This document shows, piece by piece, positions 9,704 through 18,046 of a stretch of 64,000 bases of DNA (positions within the stretch are counted from its first letter, which is position 1; each line of letters opens with the position of its first letter). The notes beneath the pieces were generated by a model. It did not search any database and was not told the origin of the DNA. It saw nothing but the letters and a program-made list of their open reading frames with translations. The stretch spans positions 4,152,001 to 4,216,000 of the forward strand of contig NC_019682.1 of assembly GCF_000316575.1 (NCBI RefSeq), in the 5' to 3' direction. The DNA comes from Calothrix sp. PCC 7507 (GTDB lineage: Bacteria > Cyanobacteriota > Cyanobacteriia > Cyanobacteriales > Nostocaceae). Position numbers and translations under genes: made by a program.

Positions 9704-10336
9704 ATGACTGAGCAAAGCCCGATCCAAATCCTGATTGTTGACGATCATCCCGTCGTCCGCCAAGGTTTAGCAGCAATGATTGATCGGGAGCCAGATATGG
9801 CAGTTGTCGGACAGGTTTGTAATGGACATGAAGCCGTTGCAACATTCCGCCAACATCAACCTGATGTCACCCTCATGGATTTGCGAATGCCAGAGATGGA
9901 TGGAGTCGCCGCCATTAGCGCCATCTGTAACGAGTTTGAAGACTCCCGGATTATTGTGCTGACTACCTATGACGGCGACGAAGATATTTATAGGGGACTC
10001 AAAGCTGGAGCTAAAGGTTATTTACTCAAAGACGCTGAACCTGATGAATTGCTCACAGCCATTCGCGTTGTCAACACTGGGCAGAAATACATTCCCACTT
10101 CGGTAGGAGCCAAATTAGCAGAGCGGGTAGGTATCCTACAATTGAGCGCACGAGAACTAGAAGTGATTGGCCTCATGGCTACTGGTAAAACCAACCAAGA
10201 AATTGGTGCTGCTTTGCGAATCTCCGAGGGTACAGTCAAGTACCACGTCAATAATATTCTCAGCAAATTGGGAGTTAGCGATCGCATCCAAGCAGTCATC
10301 ACAGCCCTAAAACGCGGCATCGTTACTCTTCAGTAA
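9704..10336 (+). CDS. NarL/FixJ-family response regulator
   Basis: 210 residues. The receiver domain has the acidic pair in IVDDHP, the phospho-acceptor Asp59 in LMDLRMPEMDG, and the Lys of LLKDA. A LuxR-type helix-turn-helix follows (LSARELEVIGLMATGKTNQE, then GTVKYHVNNILSKLGVSDR). It is a DNA-binding output protein and the likely partner of the upstream HisKA_3 kinase, given the matching family and gene order. The targets are unknown. The efflux and redox genes just downstream are candidates by position only. Confidence 0.92.
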   Translation: MTEQSPIQILIVDDHPVVRQGLAAMIDREPDMAVVGQVCNGHEAVATFRQHQPDVTLMDLRMPEMDGVAAISAICNEFEDSRIIVLTTYDGDEDIYRGLKAGAKGYLLKDAEPDELLTAIRVVNTGQKYIPTSVGAKLAERVGILQLSARELEVIGLMATGKTNQEIGAALRISEGTVKYHVNNILSKLGVSDRIQAVITALKRGIVTLQ

Positions 10337-10578
10337 CAGTTATCAGTTAACCTAGCCATAAGTTAAGGTAATTTCCTCAGCTTAAGGTCAACCATAGACT
10401 GACTTTTCTATATGCCTAAAACTTTAACTCTGGTCTAGGGACAAAATCTGATTGATTTTATAGAGTGGAGCCATATCTGGTCAACGCAAAATCAAAGCTT
10501 TAGCTCAGACACATTCAGGAGGATATGTTGCAAAACTTTCATAGCCTTTAGAGCATTTCCCCTCCACAGAGATATTCC

Positions 10579-11139
10579 ATGAGTCAGACCAACGATAATA
10601 ACAGATTGATCGCGCCAATTTCAGAACGCGATCACACTCAAGGAGCGATAGATGCACCTATAGTACTAGTTGAGTATGGCAATTATCAATGCCCTCACAG
10701 TGGCGAAGCTCACAGAATTATCCCACAAATCCAGAAAGAATTAGGAAATAAATTATACTTTGCATTTCGTCACTTTCCCCAACCACAGATTTACCCACAA
10801 TCCTATAAAACCGCTGAAGCAGCAGAAATAGCTGCTGCTCAAGGTAAGTTTTGGCAGATGCACAATACTCTATTTGAGTGTCAAACAGCACTTAGTAACG
10901 GTTATCTAGTAGAGTACGCCCATCAATTGGGACTTAATGTCCCCCAATTCCTCCGAGATATGACAAATCACATCTATGTCGATCAGGTAGCTGAAGACTT
11001 TCAGAGCGGTACAAATAGTGGTGTCAATAGTACACCGACATTTTTCATTAATGGTTTTCGCTATAAAAATAAATGGGATGTTGAGAGCCTTCTAGAAGCA
11101 CTTCTACAAGCAGAAAATTCTTGTCACCATAGGGCTTAA
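10579..11139 (+). CDS. DsbA-family thioredoxin-fold protein with a CXXS motif
   Basis: 186 residues with a thioredoxin_4/DsbA-like fold. The active-site loop reads YQCPHS (Cys38, Ser41), where a full dithiol enzyme has CPHC, and the cis-proline region is NSTPTFFING. No signal peptide is visible, so it probably acts in the cytoplasm. The single active-site cysteine suggests an isomerase or a glutathione- or thiol-linked peroxide/disulfide role and argues against net oxidation. This is inference. It is the first of a co-directional series of small redox genes. Confidence 0.85.
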   Translation: MSQTNDNNRLIAPISERDHTQGAIDAPIVLVEYGNYQCPHSGEAHRIIPQIQKELGNKLYFAFRHFPQPQIYPQSYKTAEAAEIAAAQGKFWQMHNTLFECQTALSNGYLVEYAHQLGLNVPQFLRDMTNHIYVDQVAEDFQSGTNSGVNSTPTFFINGFRYKNKWDVESLLEALLQAENSCHHRA

Positions 11140-11192
11140 TTTACGAGGATGAAGATACTAGGCAAGCAGTCAAAAATAGGAGTGAGATATCA

Positions 11193-11840
11193 ATGAAGAT
11201 TGGTATAGTTGGCTCAGGCAATATGGGTGGCGGTTTAGGTAAGATTTGGGCAAAAGCCGGACACCAAGTCATTTTTTCCTATTCTAGAGATGAAGATAAG
11301 CTCTATCAACTAGCTGTATCGGCGGGTGAAAATGCAAAAGTTGGCACACTTGGAGAGGCGGTGTCAGAGAGTGATGTAGTGATGCTAGCTGTGTGGGTGC
11401 CGTCTTTAGAAGAAGTCTTTCGTGCTACAGGTTCTCTTGATGACAAGATTATTATTACTTGCGTCAGTGGCTTACAACCAGACTTCACAGGACAAACAGT
11501 TGGGATTGCAACTGACCTCCAAATATCTGTTGCTGAGACAATTCAACAATTTGCACCCAAAGCAAAAGTTGTTGAGGCATTTAATATCACCTTTGCAGAA
11601 GTTATTGCTGCTGACTCTAGACAGTTTGGTAGCGATCGCCCCAGTATTTTTTATTGCGGTGATGATGTCGTAGCCAAGAAAGTTGTCGCTGACTTAATTG
11701 AGGAATGCGGTTATGAAGCAGTAGACGCAGGAGAATTGCTGGTAGCGCGTTCCTTGGAGACTTTAGCAACAGCTTGGGTACAGTTCGCTGTGACGAGCAA
11801 GTTGTTTCCCAATCTTGGACTTAAAGCATTGCGACGGTAA
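11193..11840 (+). CDS. NADPH-dependent F420-reductase-like dinucleotide-binding protein
   Basis: 215 residues starting with the Rossmann signature GIVGSGNMGGGLGKIWAKAG. This is the family of NADP:F420 oxidoreductases and relatives. Cyanobacteria of this group are not known for F420 reduction by this protein, and many members are general NAD(P)-dependent reductases of unknown substrate. It lies 53 bases after the DsbA-like gene with an AGGAGTG ribosome site (11178-11184), so it is likely co-transcribed. A GCGATCGC site lies inside the gene. Confidence 0.85.
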   Translation: MKIGIVGSGNMGGGLGKIWAKAGHQVIFSYSRDEDKLYQLAVSAGENAKVGTLGEAVSESDVVMLAVWVPSLEEVFRATGSLDDKIIITCVSGLQPDFTGQTVGIATDLQISVAETIQQFAPKAKVVEAFNITFAEVIAADSRQFGSDRPSIFYCGDDVVAKKVVADLIEECGYEAVDAGELLVARSLETLATAWVQFAVTSKLFPNLGLKALRR

Positions 11841-12183
11841 GCAGTCCGATCTTTTACCGGCAATCAGAAGCTGCGGTAATTGGTGATCTCGAAGTAAGAA
11901 TTTGATCTATTTTTGCATTGTTTTTAGTGATTTATTCTTAACACACAAAACAAAGTTATGGACTTAAAAAATTAGGATTAGCATCAGTGTTGGTAGCGAT
12001 CGGGTTGATTTTTGTGTACGCCCAACAGTGCCAGATTACTGCAAAAAGTATCGATGATCGGTGCTACTGCTGTGATTATAACAAGTGCAGCATTGACAGC
12101 AATTTCTGTAATTTAGAGCGCTCAATTTATAGAAGATTAATTTGAGTATTCAAAGCTATTTATCCCCATTTCGTAAATACTTC
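11841..12183. other. Spacer with a possible decayed small membrane-protein gene
   Basis: Within 11955-12115 two frames give hydrophobic peptides that would join after one frameshift: KKLGLASVLVAIGLIFVYA in one frame, then MIGATAVIITSAALTAISVI ending at a TAG. This resembles a two-helix membrane protein broken by a small indel. I do not recognise it, and no ribosome site is clear. Chance hydrophobic reading in AT-rich DNA is possible. Confidence 0.3.
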
Positions 12184-13827
12184 ATGTCGAAAAAACCTAT
12201 CACCTACTTTTTTGGCATAATCTCAAGTATTGCCATCACTACTCCGGTATTAGCAGCAGATAGAATTGAATTTAATTATTCACCATTTGGGGAATTTGAT
12301 ATTGCCACACAAGACTTAGAATTGTTTGTTAATGAAGGCAAAATTACCAAAGACTTTGCTTTTTATGCCAATCGGGCCCAACCAGAACAATTATCTCAAA
12401 TACGGGACTTCCTTAAAACAAAATTCAAAATCAGTCCCACACTTGTATCACAATTCACCTATTCTCCTATTGGTGAAAAAATCCTACAACGCTTAGGTGA
12501 ATTACTGCAATTGCAAAGCAGAAAAAATGGTTTCTATGCTCTGCGTTCTGCTTTAATATTATCTGCAGCTAGTCCTGAAGGTTTAACTTTTATTAATATC
12601 CTAAAAAAATATTCTAGTCCCAGTATTCGTCTGAATTTGTCGGAGGGGATACAGACAATGGGACAACTATCAGACCTGTTGCAAAAAAGAGATGTAGTTG
12701 TTGCTGAAATCCAAAAATTAGCAACTCAACAAACTGCCAATTTACCACCTCTAGATTTTGCTCAAAAATCAGATATTCGTAAACCTGGTGAATTTAAGTC
12801 CGCGAAAATCACCTTAACCTTATCTCGTAATTTAGAACGGAAATATGATATTGATATTTACTTACCACAAGCAAAATCAGCAAATATATCAGAACCTTAC
12901 CCAATAATTGTAATTTCTCACGGTTTAGCAGAAGACCGTAATAGTTTTGTTTATCTGGCTCAACATTTAGCATCACACGGCTTTGCTGTCGCTGCTCTTG
13001 ACCATCCTATTGGTAACTCCAAACAATTTCAACAGTTTTTATCAGGGTTAGCTAGACCTCCCGAAGCTAGAGAATTAATTGACCGTCCTTTAGATGTCAA
13101 ATACCTTTTAGATGAACTCCAACGTCTTAACGAAACTGACACCAAATTTAAAAATAAATTAAATTTGCAACAAGTTGGTTTAATTGGACATTCACTTGGC
13201 GGTTATACATCTTTAGCATTAGCTGGAGGAACCTTTGATTTTGATAAAATTCGCCAAGAATGTAATCCTAATCGTTCTCTAAATCTCTCCACCTTTCTGC
13301 AATGTCGTGCTAACGACCTCAAGCCTGACAACTATCCTATTAAAGACGATCGCATTAAAGCGATTATGGTGATGAATCCTTTGAATAGTGTTTTGTTTGG
13401 GGAAAAAGGTATCAGTACAATTGCAATTCCTGTGATGATGGTAGCTGGAAGTCAGGATATATTTACCCCTGCAGTTCCTGAACAAATTCGACCTTTTACT
13501 AAATTACCCAACCAAGATAAATACTTGGCTCTCATTGAAAATGCCACTCACTTCTCTGTGGAATCAGACTTACCACAGAATGAAAGAGTGATTCCTGTAC
13601 CAGAAGGATTATTGGGGCCAAATAGAAAAAGTGTCTACGGGTATATGAATGCTTTAGGAGTTGCCTTTTTCCAGACTCATCTTCGCAATCAACAAGAATA
13701 CCGTCCTTATTTGACTGCTGCTTATGCTCAATTTATTAGTGAAGCACCTTTAAATTTGAGTGTAGTTAATTCTGGTAGTGGAGAAGCGATCGCCCAACTG
13801 TTAAACCGAGTTTATCAAACTCCATAA
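12184..13827 (+). CDS. Secreted alpha/beta hydrolase with N-terminal DUF1400 domain
   Basis: From the ATG at 12184 the protein has 547 residues and begins with a clear signal peptide (ITYFFGIISSIAITTPVLAA, then DRIEF). An upstream TTG at 12142 would add 14 residues that mask the signal, so I prefer the ATG. A DUF1400-like N-terminal part (about 25-130) contains the repeated YSPFGE/YSPIGE words. The alpha/beta hydrolase part has the nucleophile elbow GHSLGG (Ser337), an oxyanion-type SHG at HGLAEDRNSF, and a late His in NATHFS. It is probably an exported or periplasmic lipase/esterase of the platelet-activating-factor acetylhydrolase type common in cyanobacteria. The substrate is unknown. Confidence 0.85.
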   Translation: MSKKPITYFFGIISSIAITTPVLAADRIEFNYSPFGEFDIATQDLELFVNEGKITKDFAFYANRAQPEQLSQIRDFLKTKFKISPTLVSQFTYSPIGEKILQRLGELLQLQSRKNGFYALRSALILSAASPEGLTFINILKKYSSPSIRLNLSEGIQTMGQLSDLLQKRDVVVAEIQKLATQQTANLPPLDFAQKSDIRKPGEFKSAKITLTLSRNLERKYDIDIYLPQAKSANISEPYPIIVISHGLAEDRNSFVYLAQHLASHGFAVAALDHPIGNSKQFQQFLSGLARPPEARELIDRPLDVKYLLDELQRLNETDTKFKNKLNLQQVGLIGHSLGGYTSLALAGGTFDFDKIRQECNPNRSLNLSTFLQCRANDLKPDNYPIKDDRIKAIMVMNPLNSVLFGEKGISTIAIPVMMVAGSQDIFTPAVPEQIRPFTKLPNQDKYLALIENATHFSVESDLPQNERVIPVPEGLLGPNRKSVYGYMNALGVAFFQTHLRNQQEYRPYLTAAYAQFISEAPLNLSVVNSGSGEAIAQLLNRVYQTP

Positions 13828-13864
13828 TCATACCAAGTTCACATGAAACAAGTTGCTAACGCAG

Positions 13865-14173
13865 ATGAGTAAAGTTACTTTCGTGAATATTTTCACCGTC
13901 AAACCTGGCCGTCAAGAAGATGCATTTGAGCGGATTCATCAGATTTATACCGAGGTAGTGCAGTCTCAACCTGGTTTCTTAGATGCTCAGTTACTCAAAA
14001 GTGACGATGGTGAAAAAGTTACAGCAATTGCCCATTGGGAATCAGCAGCACAGGTTGCAGCGTTGAGACAGCATCCACGATTTCAAGAACTGCACGATGA
14101 GGGGTTTTATGAAGCGATCGCTAAGGTTGAACCTCACGTTTATAGTAGCGCCGTTGAAGTGGTCGCTCTTTAA
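13865..14173 (+). CDS. Antibiotic biosynthesis monooxygenase (ABM) domain protein
   Basis: 102 residues from the ATG at 13865; a TTG 12 bases upstream is less likely. The sequence is one ABM ferredoxin-like fold: VTFVNIFTVKPGRQEDAFE, then SQPGFLDAQLL and AIAHWESAAQVAALRQHP. Such small dimeric proteins act as cofactor-free oxygenases, heme-degrading enzymes or quinone-stress proteins. It lies 31 bases upstream of the old yellow enzyme gene, which suggests a shared transcript and a role in handling reactive small molecules. Confidence 0.82.
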   Translation: MSKVTFVNIFTVKPGRQEDAFERIHQIYTEVVQSQPGFLDAQLLKSDDGEKVTAIAHWESAAQVAALRQHPRFQELHDEGFYEAIAKVEPHVYSSAVEVVAL

Positions 14174-14204
14174 GTATTTTTTCTCGAAATAACCATTAAT
14201 TTCC

Positions 14205-15296
14205 ATGACTTACACAACTAGCACCGATTTATTCTCTCCCGTCCAACTAGGCCTCTACACACTGCCAAACCGGATTGTGATGGCTCCAATGACTCGTAAT
14301 CGGGCGGGTGCGGGAAATGTACCCACACCGATAAATGCTACCTATTACGCTCAACGCGCCACGGCGGGATTGATTGTTACGGAAGGTTCACAAGTATCAC
14401 CACAAGGTTTTGGTTATCCAGCCACACCGGGAATTCACTCTATAGAGCAGGTTGCTGGCTGGCGACAGGTGACAGATGCAGTGCATGATGCAGGTGGAAA
14501 AATCTTTTTGCAACTATGGCATACAGGGCGGATTTCTCACCCTTCCTTGCAACCAGATGGTGCATTACCCGTGGCTCCTTCGGCGATCGCCCCTCGTGGT
14601 AATGCCATGACTTACACTGGTGATCAACCGTTTGTCACCCCCCGCGCTTTAGATATAGATGAAATTCCTGGTGTTGTTGAGCAGTTTCGTCAGGGAGCGA
14701 AGAATGCACTGGCGGCTGGATTTGATGGTGTGGAAATACACGGAGCCTTTGGGTATCTAATTGATCAGTTTCTGCAAGATGGCTCTAATCAACGTAGCGA
14801 TCGCTATGGTGGTTCTGTGGAAAATCGGGCGCGATTCTTGTTGGAAGTAACGGAAGCTGTATCTAGTGTTTGGGGTGCAAAGCGTGTGGGTATTAAGCTG
14901 TCGCCCAGCAACACATTTAACGATATCCATGACTCCGATCCTAAAACGACATTTGGGTATGCGATCGCAGCACTTAATACCTTTGGCTTAGGATATCTGC
15001 ACCTGATGGAACCAACGCCAGCCGATATTAGGCATGGTGGAAAACCAATTTCTGTGGCTGAGTTCCACCCTCTTTATCCAGGAACACTGATAGCTAATGG
15101 CGGTTACGACAGAGAAAAAGGGAATGCAGCGATCGCCAAGGGCTATGCAGACTTAGTTTCTTTTGGCTCACCGTTTCTGGCTAATCCCGATTTACCAGCA
15201 CGTCTACAGTTAGATGCACCACTTAATCAACCTGATCGCAATACTTTCTATGGCGGTGATGAGAAAGGTTATACAGACTATCCTTTCTTGACGTAA
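14205..15296 (+). CDS. Old yellow enzyme family alkene reductase (NADH:flavin oxidoreductase)
   Basis: 363-residue single-domain FMN TIM barrel. Family marks are LPNRIVMAPMTRNRA near the start, the substrate-binding LQLWHTGRISHPS, the FDGVEIHGAFGYLIDQFLQD segment, and SDRYGGSVENRARFLLE. These are typical of the OYE/N-ethylmaleimide-reductase class, including cyanobacterial ene-reductases that reduce activated C=C bonds with NAD(P)H. Physiological roles proposed for the family are detoxification of electrophiles and quinones. It is in a co-directional run with the ABM and transporter genes. Confidence 0.93.
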   Translation: MTYTTSTDLFSPVQLGLYTLPNRIVMAPMTRNRAGAGNVPTPINATYYAQRATAGLIVTEGSQVSPQGFGYPATPGIHSIEQVAGWRQVTDAVHDAGGKIFLQLWHTGRISHPSLQPDGALPVAPSAIAPRGNAMTYTGDQPFVTPRALDIDEIPGVVEQFRQGAKNALAAGFDGVEIHGAFGYLIDQFLQDGSNQRSDRYGGSVENRARFLLEVTEAVSSVWGAKRVGIKLSPSNTFNDIHDSDPKTTFGYAIAALNTFGLGYLHLMEPTPADIRHGGKPISVAEFHPLYPGTLIANGGYDREKGNAAIAKGYADLVSFGSPFLANPDLPARLQLDAPLNQPDRNTFYGGDEKGYTDYPFLT

Positions 15297-15327
15297 ATCG
15301 TTATTAACCTGATTTGGATATCTCAGA

Positions 15328-15783
15328 ATGAACGGACGGACGATCTATCTTTTAGCAGCACTAGCAGGCGGGGCGGTTCTCCCAGTTCAAGTTGCTTTAA
15401 ACACCCTGTTACGACGCTATGTCGGTGAACCCATGCAGGTGACATTTATTTCGTATCTTGCAGGGACTTTGACATCGCTCGTGATTTGCTTCTTTGCCCA
15501 ATATCCACTTCCTGCTACGGCGACTCTCACCCAAACCTCTTGGTGGATGTGGGTTGGCGGATGCTTGGGAACATTGTATGTCTGGTCAACGATTTTCGCC
15601 ACGCCTAAGATTGGAGCCGCTCTAGCTCTTTCACTGACGATCGCCGGTCAAATGATTGCAGCTCTGCTTTTAGATCATTATGGAGCGCTGGGATTGACTA
15701 AATATACCGCCAGTCCCACCCGCATTGCAGGCGTTGTCCTAGTAGTTCTGGGTGTTTCCTTAGTCGCCTATGTCAAGCGTTAA
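15328..15783 (+). CDS. DMT-type small membrane protein (DUF606/YdcZ family)
   Basis: 151 residues with about five membrane helices (IYLLAALAGGAVLPVQVALN, ISYLAGTLTSLVICFFA, WWMWVGGCLGTLYVWSTIFA, GAALALSLTIAGQMIAALLL, and a last one ending VLGVSLVAYV). This is half the size of EamA-type drug/metabolite transporters and fits the DUF606 half-size group, which probably works as a dimer. It starts 31 bases after the ene-reductase, so it may export a related compound. The substrate is unknown. Confidence 0.82.
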   Translation: MNGRTIYLLAALAGGAVLPVQVALNTLLRRYVGEPMQVTFISYLAGTLTSLVICFFAQYPLPATATLTQTSWWMWVGGCLGTLYVWSTIFATPKIGAALALSLTIAGQMIAALLLDHYGALGLTKYTASPTRIAGVVLVVLGVSLVAYVKR

Positions 15784-15837
15784 TAACAAAGCGCGTTAGT
15801 TACTGACTGCAAAATTAAACATACACAAACGAAAATT

Positions 15838-16587
15838 ATGGATTTAAATCATAAAGTTGCAATTGTTACCGGAGCTAGTTCAGGAATTGGTCGTGCTGCA
15901 GCGATCGCCTTCGGCAAAGCGGGGACTAAGGTTGTGGTTGCGGCTCGTCGTCAAACAGAAGGAGAAGCAACTGTCAGTCTGATCAAAGAAGCTGGTGGTG
16001 AGGGGTTGTTTGTGAAAACAGATGTGACGCAAGCAGCTGATGTGGAAACATTGGTAGAAAAAGCAATTCAAACTTACGGTCGTTTGGATTATGCCTTTAA
16101 CAATGCAGGATCGGGGAAAGCAGGGGCAATTACTGATTTGACTGAAGCCGATTGGGATGATGAAATTAACGCCAATCTCAAATCGATTTGGCTATGTATG
16201 AAATATGAAATTCCGGCAATGCAAAAATCAGGAAGTGGTGCAATTGTCAATATGTCTTCTCAAGGCGCATTGCTGGGAATTGCTAAATACGGAGCCTATG
16301 GAGCTGCCAAGGCTGGTGTAATTGCTTTATCCCGTGCGGCGGCGGCAGAATATTCTGGTGACGGCATTCGGATCAACACAGTCAGTCCTGGTGCCATCAA
16401 AACAGATTTATGGGCAACAGCACCCCAGGAAATGCTCGATCAAGTAATTGCGGGAATTCCTTTGAAACGGATTGGCGCGCCTGAAGATATAGCGGAGGCT
16501 GTGGTTTGGTTATGTTCAGATGCAGCTAGGTTTGTGACTGGACACAACTTGGTAATTGATGGTGGCTTCACAGCCGTTCAAAAATAG
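15838..16587 (+). CDS. Short-chain dehydrogenase/reductase
   Basis: 249-residue classical SDR. It has the TGASSGIG cofactor motif, NNAG, a catalytic Ser in VNMSSQG, the Tyr-X3-Lys in YGAAK, and a C-terminal end LVIDGGFTAVQ. The basic residues after beta-2 (AARRQTEGE) favour NADP(H). The substrate cannot be read from the sequence. It sits between the DMT protein and the RND pump genes and is probably part of the same detoxification-like run. Confidence 0.9.
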   Translation: MDLNHKVAIVTGASSGIGRAAAIAFGKAGTKVVVAARRQTEGEATVSLIKEAGGEGLFVKTDVTQAADVETLVEKAIQTYGRLDYAFNNAGSGKAGAITDLTEADWDDEINANLKSIWLCMKYEIPAMQKSGSGAIVNMSSQGALLGIAKYGAYGAAKAGVIALSRAAAAEYSGDGIRINTVSPGAIKTDLWATAPQEMLDQVIAGIPLKRIGAPEDIAEAVVWLCSDAARFVTGHNLVIDGGFTAVQK

Positions 16588-16630
16588 CTGACTATTTTTA
16601 TCAAAAATTGTTTAATTCACCAATATTTAT

Positions 16631-17932
16631 ATGGATGCATCTGACTCTCAAACTGTCCCCGAAAGTTCCTCGGATACGGTTCCGCAAGCGTCCCAGCAAT
16701 TTCCCAGATGGATCTGGTGGTTGCTGCTGGCTGTTTTGTTAGTTGGTGGTGGTGGGTTTGCCATCTGGAACTTTTTGAAACCCAAAGCAACGGCTCCAGC
16801 GAAACCGCGATCGCAGAGTGTGCCAATTAGTGTACAAACTATTCAATCTGACAAAGTTGAAAGTAGCTCTGAGTTTGTTGGCACTTTAGAAGCACAAGAG
16901 CGAGTTTCTCTACAGCCGCAGATTCAAGGACGGATTGATCGGGTGTTTGTGAAGAGTGGCGATCGCGTCACTCAAGGCGAACCTATTGTTTCCCTAAGCA
17001 TAGACCAAGCAAAAGCGCAAGTAATTAGTGCTGTGGCTGGGGCAAATTCTAGCCGTGCGGCCTTAGCAACAGCTCAAGCACAGTTGGAGTCTGCCCAAGC
17101 AACGCAAGCCAAAGCTGCTGCTGATGTGCGATTACAGCGGACTCAGTTCAACCGCACCCAACAGCTAGTAACTGAGGGCGCACAGGCGAAACAACAGTTA
17201 GACATTGCCCAAAATAACTTAGATACATCAGTTGCTAGTTTGGATGCAGCCCAAAAGCAGGTCAATGCTGCCAAAGCCAGTATTGAGCAGGCAAAGTCGA
17301 ATCTGCAACAGTCTAAAGCTAATATTGCATCCGTTCAAGTCAACCTCAATTACAAGCAAGTGCTGGCTCCCATCAGTGGCGTAGTGGGAGATTTTCCCGT
17401 GAAAGAGGGAGATTATGTCAATATTGGGCAAACCTTAACCAGCATCATTAAAAATGACGAGCTGGATATGCGAATTTCCGTGCCCTCAAATTATGCTGCT
17501 CAATTGCGTTCAGGATTACCCGTTGAGCTATTAGATGTCAACACAGGCGATCGCCTGACAACTGGACAGATCAACTTCATTTCTCCCCAAGTCAATACAG
17601 GTGTTCAAGGGATTTTAATCAAGGCTCGCTTTGCCAATTCTCAAAACAAACTGCGAGATGGGCAATATGTCCGCGCCAAAATCGTCTGGAATCAACACCA
17701 AGGTCTTTTAGTGCCAACCCTGGCGATTTCGCGAATTGGTGGGCAAAACTTTGTGTTCCTCGTCGAGAATTCCACCTCAGGAAAACCACAACAAGTGCAT
17801 CAGCAACCCGTGAAACTGGGTGAAGTCCAAGGCGATCGCTATCAGGTGATTCAGGGTGTGAAAAGTGGCGATCGCATCGCCATATCAAACATTCTCAAAC
17901 TGCGTGATGGAACTCCAGTGGAACCGCAGTAA
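16631..17932 (+). CDS. RND efflux membrane-fusion protein (AcrA/HlyD type)
   Basis: 433-residue periplasmic adaptor. It has a cytoplasmic N-terminus, one anchor helix near residues 32-52 (WIWWLLLAVLLVGGGGFAIW), split lipoyl half-motifs (LQPQIQGRIDRVFVKSGDRV and VLAPISGVVGDFPVKEGDYV), a long Ala/Gln-rich coiled coil between them, then beta-barrel and membrane-proximal domains ending GDRIAISNILKL. It bridges the inner-membrane pump encoded next to an outer-membrane TolC-like channel. No channel gene is present in the window. The start ATG at 16631 puts a 31-residue Ser/Gln-rich tail before the helix. Confidence 0.92.
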   Translation: MDASDSQTVPESSSDTVPQASQQFPRWIWWLLLAVLLVGGGGFAIWNFLKPKATAPAKPRSQSVPISVQTIQSDKVESSSEFVGTLEAQERVSLQPQIQGRIDRVFVKSGDRVTQGEPIVSLSIDQAKAQVISAVAGANSSRAALATAQAQLESAQATQAKAAADVRLQRTQFNRTQQLVTEGAQAKQQLDIAQNNLDTSVASLDAAQKQVNAAKASIEQAKSNLQQSKANIASVQVNLNYKQVLAPISGVVGDFPVKEGDYVNIGQTLTSIIKNDELDMRISVPSNYAAQLRSGLPVELLDVNTGDRLTTGQINFISPQVNTGVQGILIKARFANSQNKLRDGQYVRAKIVWNQHQGLLVPTLAISRIGGQNFVFLVENSTSGKPQQVHQQPVKLGEVQGDRYQVIQGVKSGDRIAISNILKLRDGTPVEPQ

Positions 17933-17935
17933 ATC

Positions 17936-18046
17936 AGTTAACAGTGAACAGTTGACAGTTAACAGTTTTCAAATTCACTATTAACTGTTGCCTGTCCACT
18001 GTCCCCTATTTGCTGATAACTGATAACTGATAACTGATAACTGATT
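17936..18046. repeat. Heptanucleotide short tandem repeats between the RND genes
   Basis: The spacer is made of degenerate CAGTTAA/CAGTGAA words followed by four perfect units of CTGATAA (about 18013-18040) running up to the ATG of the pump gene. This is the heptamer class (STRR) known from heterocystous cyanobacteria. It leaves no classical ribosome site directly before the pump start. Confidence 0.85.
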
